The notes beneath the pieces are model-generated. The model saw only the letters and a list, made by a program, of their open reading frames with translations. It did no database searches and was not told where the DNA came from. The position numbers and the translations under genes were made by a program. From assembly GCA_000934455.1 (NCBI GenBank), contig KN884027.1:1-33618 (forward strand): a stretch of 33,618 nt of DNA. The letters are read 5' to 3'. Source of the stretch: Apostichopus parvimensis. Its lineage: Eukaryota; Echinodermata; Holothuroidea; Aspidochirotida; Stichopodidae. Shown piece after piece: positions 32,201 to 33,618 of this stretch (its first letter is position 1; the number at the start of each line of letters is the position of its first letter).

Positions 32201-33254
32201 AAGAATAACTTTGCATTGTGACAGATATTCTTCTTGTACGTGCATGATAGCAAACATGCGCCGTACACCAAATGACCATACCTTTTGTTCATTAGTACAT
32301 GATAAGATTTAAAGACCATTCAAATTTGAATTATTGTTTAGTGTTTAATGATTTCTCATCAGTGAAATAATGTAACCATTCAAATAATGTACTGTAAGAT
32401 GCAAAGTGGTATTGTGCAAGCATCATTCCATTATGTTGCTGTTGAATTTACTGACTAGTTTATTCCTCATTAGGAGAGAATTGTTAAGATTCCACAGCAA
32501 TAGTATAAATTGAAGAAATTTAACATTATATAACCATTTGATTTGTCATCTTAAAACATATACTGTATGCATCCTGCAGAAAAAATTTGAAGTACATTGT
32601 TTGCTTTGGGCATTTGTCCTGTTCTTATTGAAAAATGATGAAGATAGATTGGAGTAAAGTTACACCAACTTCAAATACTATCACTTGGAATATGATTTTC
32701 CAAACTGATCACAGCTCTTATTGTGCTTAATTATATTCTGTGGAAAGGAAACAGGAAATAGAATTGTGGTATTACAATTAACTGTTGATTCCTATTGAAA
32801 ATGCACTACCACTGATCAATATCTTTGAAGACGTGCATCTATATAGTTAATGTTACTACCGATTTTTATAGGACACAATAGTTCCTGGTAATATGGATAA
32901 TTCCTCTTAAAAAGTGCATAATATGTATTACTGTACATCCAGTTTTTTATGTTCTGTTTTAGTATTATGCATGTTGGCAGCCTGTTCAAATATATTGCAT
33001 GTATTGTAATTCTTTAAAATTACATCTAGTTTTAATGTCATGTTTTCAGTTCCCATTATTTACTACATGTTCTAAACATATCATACATAAACATTGTTCA
33101 TGTTTAAAGATATGTTCCCATAACAGCTCATCCAACTGTGTTGATGTTTTTCCTTTTGAATCTTGTAATTTTACAAGATGATAATACAAGAGTAAAGTTA
33201 CAGGTATCTGGGAACACAGGAGAGTCAGATTATTACAATGCCAGCATGATAAAG
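2188..33254 (+). CDS. Receptor-type protein tyrosine phosphatase with a Tie-like ectodomain (17 exons, 3' incomplete)
   Basis: Gene-level entry. The model joins 2188-2290, 7195-7533, 9619-9882, 11518-11652, 12465-12620, 13637-13771, 18758-18913, 19854-19997, 20738-21031, 22778-23092, 23572-23639, 24125-24380, 28302-28395, 29153-29235, 31459-31862, 32056-32146 and 33178-33254. All introns are GT-AG, all phases agree, and 1038 codons are open. Approximate residues: signal peptide 1-28, Ig1 35-147, Ig2 148-235, EGF1-5 236-477, Ig3 478-575, FN3-1 576-680, FN3-2 681-788, transmembrane 793-818, juxtamembrane 819-960, start of PTP ~960-1038. Known Tie receptors are Ig-Ig-EGF(x3)-Ig-FN3(x3)-TM-kinase; here there are five EGFs, two FN3s and a phosphatase. 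I infer a plasma-membrane receptor acting on phosphotyrosine signalling. Catalytic parts of the PTP domain lie outside the window, so activity cannot be judged fully. The exon model rests on reading, not on transcript data. Confidence 0.86.
3069..3146 (+). repeat. Direct repeat copy 1 (partner at 4347-4424)
   Basis: This ~78 bp segment shares the runs attgtgac, ctctgta/ttctgta and tctagtaatactatca with 4347-4424. Mismatches are scattered throughout, as in an old dispersed repeat. Confidence 0.75.
4347..4424 (+). repeat. Direct repeat copy 2 (partner at 3069-3146)
   Basis: Diverged copy of the segment at 3069-3146, same orientation, 1.28 kb apart. Shared core: tctagtaatactatca, then ctttcatca. 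Confidence 0.75.
6791..6983. repeat. G-rich then purine-rich / C-rich low-complexity tract
   Basis: The tract has runs of seven G and seven C, ten A, then a GA-rich half followed by a CT-rich half (cctctccccctccc). Two overlapping open frames here are products of the skewed composition, not genes. The G runs could form G-quadruplex structure. Confidence 0.6.
7195..7533 (+). CDS. Exon 2: N-terminal Ig-like domain (Tie Ig1 position)
   Basis: 339 nt, phase 1 to phase 1, encoding residues 35-147. It has two well-spaced cysteines (FECYLG and FNCTAM) and the motif [13 protein letters not shown], which resembles the D-x-G-x-Y segment before the last Ig strand. Two N-glycosylation sequons are visible (NST, NCT). 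The position directly after the signal peptide and before a second Ig-like exon matches Tie receptors, in which the first Ig takes part in ligand binding. The Ig assignment is weaker than for the following exon because strand motifs are diverged. Donor: GATG/gtgagt. Confidence 0.75.
7534..9618 (+). other. Intron 2; nothing recognised
   Basis: AT-rich, with short open frames lacking domain character. A candidate acceptor near 7900 opens a short frame containing SCQEVC, but it ends at a stop without a donor. Confidence 0.6.
9619..9882 (+). CDS. Exon 3: second Ig-like domain (Tie Ig2 position)
   Basis: 264 nt, phase 1-1, residues 148-235. It encodes [19 protein letters not shown], then [20 protein letters not shown] and finally LNRLIVRG. 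The D-x-G-x-Y-x-C signature of an Ig domain is clear. The end (RLIVR followed by a Cys-containing EGF) is the same junction as between Ig2 and EGF1 of Tie receptors. One sequon (NGS) is present. The acceptor atttacag and donor CCGTG/gtaaga are good. Confidence 0.87.
9883..11517 (+). other. Intron 3 with diverged repeat material
   Basis: No exon is seen. Around 10540-10960 two segments share pieces (a gga-cactgaat core, caaattt, then tgccccatga), suggesting a degraded dispersed repeat. 11385-11425 is an A/C-run low-complexity stretch. Confidence 0.5.
11518..11652 (+). CDS. Exon 4: EGF-like module 1 (Tie EGF1 type)
   Basis: 135 nt, phase 1-1, residues 236-280. The order is [29 protein letters not shown] and [13 protein letters not shown]. 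Spacing and wording closely follow the first EGF of Tie receptors (K-W-G-P, N-G-x-C, then C-x-C-x-P-G-F-M-G-x-x-C). This is the strongest single piece of evidence for a Tie-type ectodomain. It stands directly after Ig2, as in Tie. Donor: CTGACAG/gtttgt. Confidence 0.93.
11653..12464 (+). other. Intron 4; nothing recognised
   Basis: 0.8 kb of AT-rich sequence without coding character. It ends in a pyrimidine tract (ctattttctttcag). Confidence 0.7.
12465..12620 (+). CDS. Exon 5: EGF-like module 2 (Tie EGF2 type)
   Basis: 156 nt, phase 1-1, residues 281-332. It reads [14 protein letters not shown], then [16 protein letters not shown] and [12 protein letters not shown]. The stretch F-C-L-x-D-P-x-G-C-x-C is diagnostic of the second EGF of Tie kinases (C-L-P-D-P-Y-G-C-S-C in vertebrates). 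One sequon is present (NCS). Together with exon 4 it makes a chance resemblance to Tie very unlikely. Donor: GTGG/gtgagt. Confidence 0.93.
12621..13636 (+). other. Intron 5; nothing recognised
   Basis: 1.0 kb of AT-rich sequence. Short open frames have no domain signature. The acceptor is ttgtttacag. Confidence 0.7.
13637..13771 (+). CDS. Exon 6: EGF-like module 3
   Basis: 135 nt, phase 1-1, residues 333-377: [44 protein letters not shown]. Eight or more cysteines are arranged as in laminin/Tie-type EGF modules (C-x-P-G-x-Y-G-x-x-C). Third of the EGF series and equivalent in place to Tie EGF3. Donor: CAAA/gtaagt. Confidence 0.9.
14821..15026 (+). repeat. AT-rich tandem duplication, period about 114 bp
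   Basis: Two copies begin at 14821 and 14935. Each opens with tttaaaaa-ctttatttaaaaaa, continues with aaatattctttaaaacc, and ends near aaagatttag. Confidence 0.75.
16507..16523 (+). repeat. Short CCGT microsatellite
   Basis: Three to four copies of ccgt/cgtc in a row within otherwise AT-rich intron. Confidence 0.6.
17257..17269 (+). promoter_or_regulatory. Perfect DR1 nuclear-receptor-like motif
   Basis: AGGTCA-A-AGGTCA, two half-sites spaced by one base, the form bound by RXR/HNF4/COUP-TF class receptors. It recurs exactly at 17934-17946 and with a G spacer at 17790-17802. It is part of the repeat unit, so regulatory use is only a possibility. Confidence 0.3.
17408..17732 (+). repeat. Minisatellite, unit about 60 bp, around five copies
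   Basis: Successive copies of accactggtaggacttaccc followed by tcaaccattccttgtct and actggccccgcc. One copy (near 17600) lacks the central caaccattccttg part. Copies are highly similar, suggesting recent expansion and likely length polymorphism. Confidence 0.88.
17790..17802 (+). promoter_or_regulatory. DR1-like motif (G spacer)
   Basis: AGGTCA-G-AGGTCA in another unit of the intron 6 repeat family; see 17257-17269. Confidence 0.3.
17934..17946 (+). promoter_or_regulatory. Second perfect DR1-like motif
   Basis: AGGTCA-A-AGGTCA, identical to 17257-17269, in another unit of the same repeat family. Confidence 0.3.
18305..18367 (+). repeat. Short tandem duplication, period 31 bp
   Basis: acaataattcaaaa followed by cagatgttatatta occurs twice back to back, starting at 18305 and 18336. 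Confidence 0.75.
18758..18913 (+). CDS. Exon 7: EGF-like module 4
   Basis: 156 nt, phase 1-1, residues 378-429: [30 protein letters not shown], then [17 protein letters not shown]. The C-P-x-G-Y-Y-G-x-x-C opening is that of laminin/scavenger-type EGFs. Vertebrate Ties have three EGFs, so modules 4 and 5 are extra here. The antisense open frame over this exon is a shadow. Donor: CTAG/gtaatt. Confidence 0.88.
   Translation, partial: FLMFVQWVTMVTNVQRNVGVLMMLFVIRIQDNVKVTTVLQVQCWIQMASPV
18914..19853 (+). other. Intron 7; nothing recognised
   Basis: 0.94 kb of very AT-rich sequence, no coding character. Acceptor: cttctcatttcag. Confidence 0.7.
19854..19997 (+). CDS. Exon 8: EGF-like module 5
   Basis: 144 nt, phase 1-1, residues 430-477: [33 protein letters not shown], ending in PPFRCQE. 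It opens like modules 3 and 4 (C-x-x-G-F-F-G-x-x-C), then departs from the canonical EGF end (a GCC-KHHAW stretch), so it may be a degenerate EGF or a linker to the following Ig domain. Donor: GGAAG/gtaatt. Confidence 0.86.
19998..20737 (+). other. Intron 8; nothing recognised
   Basis: 0.74 kb, no coding character. The acceptor is a T-rich tract ending in attacag. Confidence 0.7.
20738..21031 (+). CDS. Exon 9: third Ig-like domain
   Basis: 294 nt, phase 1-1, residues 478-575. It has [16 protein letters not shown] and later [15 protein letters not shown], i.e. a B-strand cysteine and the D-x-A-G-D-x-Y-x-C-like F strand of an Ig fold. The spacing of about 65 residues between the cysteines fits Ig domains. 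Its place between EGFs and FN3s is that of Tie Ig3. One sequon (NVT) lies at the start. Donor: TTATG/gtaaga. Confidence 0.85.
21032..22777 (+). other. Intron 9; nothing recognised
   Basis: 1.75 kb AT-rich intron. Short open frames (e.g. 21950-22186) have no domain signature and no flanking splice sites in a usable phase. Confidence 0.65.
22778..23092 (+). CDS. Exon 10: fibronectin type III domain 1
   Basis: 315 nt, phase 1-1, residues 576-680. FN3 marks in order: [19 protein letters not shown] (B-strand Trp), [10 protein letters not shown] (C strand), [17 protein letters not shown] (the L-x-x-x-T-x-Y core) and [13 protein letters not shown] (G strand). A whole FN3 in one exon with phase-1 borders is typical of RPTPs and Tie receptors. 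Two sequons (NAT, NVT). Donor: GAGG/gtgagt. Confidence 0.95.
23093..23571 (+). other. Intron 10; nothing recognised
   Basis: 0.48 kb AT-rich intron. Acceptor: gttatttacag. Confidence 0.7.
23572..23639 (+). CDS. Exon 11: fibronectin type III domain 2, first part
   Basis: 68 nt, entering in phase 1 and leaving in phase 0: [23 protein letters not shown]. This is the A-B strand part of an FN3 with the conserved Trp and one sequon (NIT). The phase shift to 0 marks an intron inside the domain just after the Trp, so this exon only makes sense joined to 24125-24380. Donor: GGCAG/gtatgc. Confidence 0.87.
23640..24124 (+). other. Intron 11 with a TTCCC microsatellite
   Basis: The only structure seen is the pyrimidine run ttccc/ttcctc at 23857-23894. 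Acceptor: ttgatcaatag. Confidence 0.7.
23857..23894 (+). repeat. TTCCC-type microsatellite
   Basis: About seven imperfect units of ttccc or ttcctc in a row. Confidence 0.8.
24125..24380 (+). CDS. Exon 12: fibronectin type III domain 2, second part
   Basis: 256 nt, phase 0 in and phase 1 out, residues 704-788: [13 protein letters not shown] (C strand), [19 protein letters not shown] (E-F strands with the L/I-x-P-G-x-x-Y motif) and [12 protein letters not shown] (G strand). With exon 11 it completes an FN3 domain. The remaining ~14 residues form a stalk before the membrane exon. Tie receptors usually have a third FN3; none was found between here and 28302, where the intron holds a retrotransposon. 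Confidence 0.93.
24735..24868 (+). repeat. Left inverted terminal repeat of the DIRS-like element
   Basis: Reverse complement of 27996-28125 with scattered mismatches. Best blocks: gcattatcctct at 24772 against agaggataatgc ending at 28097, ggtggctaccatccatcca-type block near 24825-24843, and ccttcctcttt at 24858-24868. The outermost ~35 nt (cacttacttacctca) match less well. Confidence 0.85.
24990..25908 (+). pseudogene. Reverse transcriptase region of the DIRS-like element, broken
   Basis: Pieces in several frames. First is a leader with FSHNWDLL and EIADLLEKN (stops at ~25095 and ~25161). Next is [10 protein letters not shown] followed by RPILNLKP at 25257-25330. Then [19 protein letters not shown] at about 25525-25580, and lastly a stretch with [20 protein letters not shown] and [10 protein letters not shown] at 25755-25850. 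These are the palm and thumb blocks of a DIRS-type RT in correct order. The catalytic loop expected near 25625-25640 is disrupted by a stop and a substitution, so no active enzyme can be made. Confidence 0.85.
26097..26780 (+). pseudogene. RNase H and linker region of the DIRS-like element, broken
   Basis: Near 26100 [11 protein letters not shown] matches the Asp-containing RNase H strand. About 26203-26270, in another frame, reads [20 protein letters not shown], the later RNase H block of the I-x-G-x-x-N-x-x-A-D type with substitutions. From 26538 a clean frame reads [20 protein letters not shown] and LSMPKLSGD, the linker that precedes the recombinase in DIRS elements, ending in a stop at 26778-26780. 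The antisense open frame at 26129-26599 is a shadow. Confidence 0.75.
26787..27600 (+). pseudogene. Tyrosine recombinase of the DIRS-like element, broken
   Basis: It continues the frame of the linker after one stop. 26787-27041 reads [20 protein letters not shown], then [17 protein letters not shown] and [10 protein letters not shown], the SAM-like N-terminal core-binding domain of DIRS recombinases. Further pieces follow with shifts: [15 protein letters not shown] near 27092-27136, [16 protein letters not shown] near 27330-27380, and a block near 27500-27535 where the expected H-x-x-R of the catalytic set appears as HDVS followed by a stop. The catalytic tyrosine could not be placed. Confidence 0.78.
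27996..28125 (+). repeat. Right inverted terminal repeat of the DIRS-like element
   Basis: Reverse complement of 24735-24868. It contains aaagaggaagg, tggatggatggtagccac, a C-run, and agaggataatgc. Differences from the left copy include a longer C-run and small indels, so the element is not recent. Confidence 0.85.
28302..28395 (+). CDS. Exon 13: transmembrane helix
   Basis: 94 nt, phase 1 in and phase 2 out, residues 789-819. After DGDNS comes a ~26-residue uninterrupted hydrophobic stretch ([16 protein letters not shown], then [10 protein letters not shown]), followed in the next exon by RKRSRK, a clear stop-transfer. This fixes a type I topology with the Ig/EGF/FN3 part outside. Acceptor: cttttttatcag. 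Donor: TACAG/gtaagc. Confidence 0.93.
28396..29152 (+). other. Intron 13; nothing recognised
   Basis: 0.76 kb AT-rich intron. Acceptor: aattattttcag. Confidence 0.7.
29153..29235 (+). CDS. Exon 14: basic stop-transfer and juxtamembrane start
   Basis: 83 nt, phase 2 in and phase 1 out: [20 protein letters not shown], then VAIDKENR. The basic cluster directly after the hydrophobic helix is the cytoplasmic anchor. RKRSRKAS also makes a plausible basophilic serine/threonine kinase site (inference). Donor: TCGAG/gtattt. Confidence 0.82.
29803..30180 (+). repeat. Three tandem diverged units of about 136-184 bp
   Basis: Units start at atggtta at 29803, 29939 and 30123. They share ttaggctaccatgtgg, gaagatagcagcaata, ttccagctaac and aataaacagatggtta. 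The second unit is longer because it contains the palindrome at 29971-30013. Confidence 0.75.
29971..30013. repeat. Perfect 43-bp palindrome
   Basis: Two 21-base arms, gtggtgttaggctaccatgtg and its exact reverse complement, separated by a single base (C at 29992). Confidence 0.92.
30903..30968. repeat. 66-bp hairpin: 32-bp arms with a 2-base loop
   Basis: Left arm 30903-30934 (starts cgggtacccgttacccaagc), loop gg, right arm 30937-30968. One mismatch in 32 pairs. The arms contain a smaller self-complementary gggtaccc. Confidence 0.92.
31134..31150. repeat. TA microsatellite
   Basis: Uninterrupted TA run of eight units. Confidence 0.8.
31459..31862 (+). CDS. Exon 15: tyrosine-rich juxtamembrane segment and start of the PTP domain
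   Basis: 404 nt, phase 1 in and phase 0 out, residues 848-982. Seven tyrosines lie within 84 residues: Y859 (YIPL), Y874 (YQNL), Y889 (YEVP), Y906 (YEAV), Y929 (YEDP), Y938 (YAGV), Y942 (YINV). YQNL and YINV fit the pY-x-N form bound by Grb2 SH2; YEVP and YEDP fit the pY-x-x-P form bound by Crk-type SH2. These are matches to known consensus forms, not proof of binding. The exon ends in [20 protein letters not shown] and KEFM, the helical lead-in common to receptor PTP domains. Donor: TTCATG/gtgagt. Confidence 0.9.
31863..32055 (+). other. Intron 15 (193 bp)
   Basis: Short GT-AG intron, nothing recognised. Acceptor: ctttgttaag. Confidence 0.75.
32056..32146 (+). CDS. Exon 16: PTP domain, KNRY-loop region
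   Basis: 91 nt, phase 0 in and phase 1 out, residues 983-1013: [20 protein letters not shown] followed by [10 protein letters not shown]. With the next exon it gives the N-x-x-x-N-I-x-P-Y-D core of the first PTP motif. In active PTPs this motif is K-N-R-Y-x-N-I, whose tyrosine stacks on the substrate phosphotyrosine. Here it is K-N-S-L, so both Arg and Tyr are replaced. Donor: CCAT/gtaagt, close to consensus. Confidence 0.9.
32147..33177 (+). other. Intron 16; nothing recognised
   Basis: 1.0 kb AT-rich intron. Acceptor: gtaattttacaag. Confidence 0.7.
33178..33254 (+). CDS. Exon 17: PTP domain, N/D-Y-x-N-A-S motif
   Basis: 77 nt, phase 1 in and phase 0 out, residues 1013-1038: [20 protein letters not shown] then YNASMIK. 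It matches the PTP block P-Y-D-x-x-R-V-x-L ... D-Y-I-N-A-S-Y-I, with Y for I and M for Y. The next motifs (WPD loop, HCSAGxGR P-loop, Q loop) lie beyond the window. The donor AAAG/gtatat was chosen because the frame after it loses PTP similarity, although it stays open to 33350. Confidence 0.9.
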
Positions 33255-33618
33255 GTATATATCAGTTACACTGCAAAGCACTTGAAACAGAGTAATTTGC
33301 TAGCTGAAGAAGAATCTTCATTGCAAGCTTGTGCAATTGGATATGGGTAAAGGGTTTTATTGACATATTACATGTTTTTTATGTTTCTTGCTACAATGCA
33401 ACATCATATCAATTTTTTTTCTCCTACTAGTTCAACATGGTAGATGGTGTGAGAACATGCTAACTATATGTATATAGCTTTTTAAATAGTAAACCAAGCC
33501 TCTTTCTTGCTTCTTTCTTGCCTAACTTTCCTTTTCGTTTTAGTTTTAATATTGCTAGCTCTCATGTTGCATGAGTGACATGTATATCTAGTGATGTATT
33601 ATTGCTGTGGCGTCAGTG
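33255..33618 (+). other. Start of intron 17; nothing recognised
   Basis: AT-rich sequence to the window edge. No following PTP exon is seen, so the gene is cut off by the window. Confidence 0.65.

Noticed and set aside
33255-33350. Read-through of the last PTP exon to 33350
   Set aside because: After the donor at 33255 the frame stays open but loses all similarity to the PTP fold.
1-33618. tRNA, rRNA or other structured RNA genes
   Set aside because: No cloverleaf with A/B boxes or rRNA-like conserved stretch was recognised by eye; a covariance-model search would be needed to exclude small ones.

Overview
The window is a low-GC, intron-rich animal genomic region carrying one large plus-strand gene, which runs off the right edge. 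I infer an invertebrate deuterostome, most plausibly an echinoderm such as a sea cucumber or sea urchin. The reasons are the gene family (Tie-type ectodomain modules), GT-AG introns of 0.2-5 kb, AT-rich introns, many dispersed repeats and a DIRS-type retrotransposon. The species is not proven by the sequence.

The main gene is reconstructed from 17 phase-compatible exons between 2188 and 33254. They total 3114 nt, or 1038 codons without a stop. The predicted product is a single-pass receptor with this order: signal peptide, two Ig-like domains, five EGF-like modules, a third Ig-like domain, two fibronectin type III domains, a transmembrane helix, a tyrosine-rich juxtamembrane segment, and the first ~75-85 residues of a protein tyrosine phosphatase (PTP) domain. 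The ectodomain closely matches the Tie (angiopoietin receptor) layout, including the junction from the second Ig to the first EGF and the signature of the second EGF. Tie receptors carry a tyrosine kinase inside the cell; this gene carries a phosphatase domain. Nearly every ectodomain intron is phase 1, as expected of a gene built by exon shuffling. The rest of the PTP domain lies beyond the right edge.

Layout: 1-492 holds a second, diverged copy of the signal-peptide exon with its own ATG and donor in the same phase. 2188-2290 is the first exon used in the model. 2291-7194 is a long intron with repeats. 7195-24380 holds the ectodomain exons. 24381-28301 is an intron occupied mostly by a decayed DIRS-like retrotransposon with inverted terminal repeats. 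28302-29235 holds the transmembrane and stop-transfer exons. 29236-31458 is an intron containing a foldback-like element with two striking palindromes. 31459-33254 holds the juxtamembrane and N-terminal PTP exons. 33255-33618 is intron.

Reading of the system: the receptor would sense ligand with a Tie-like ectodomain. Inside the cell it would either remove phosphate or, if the PTP domain is inactive, act as a scaffold. Two signs favour a scaffold role. The phosphotyrosine-recognition KNRY motif reads K-N-S-L. Seven tyrosines in SH2-ligand-like contexts sit between the membrane and the PTP domain. No RNA genes, CRISPR arrays or convincing minus-strand genes were seen.
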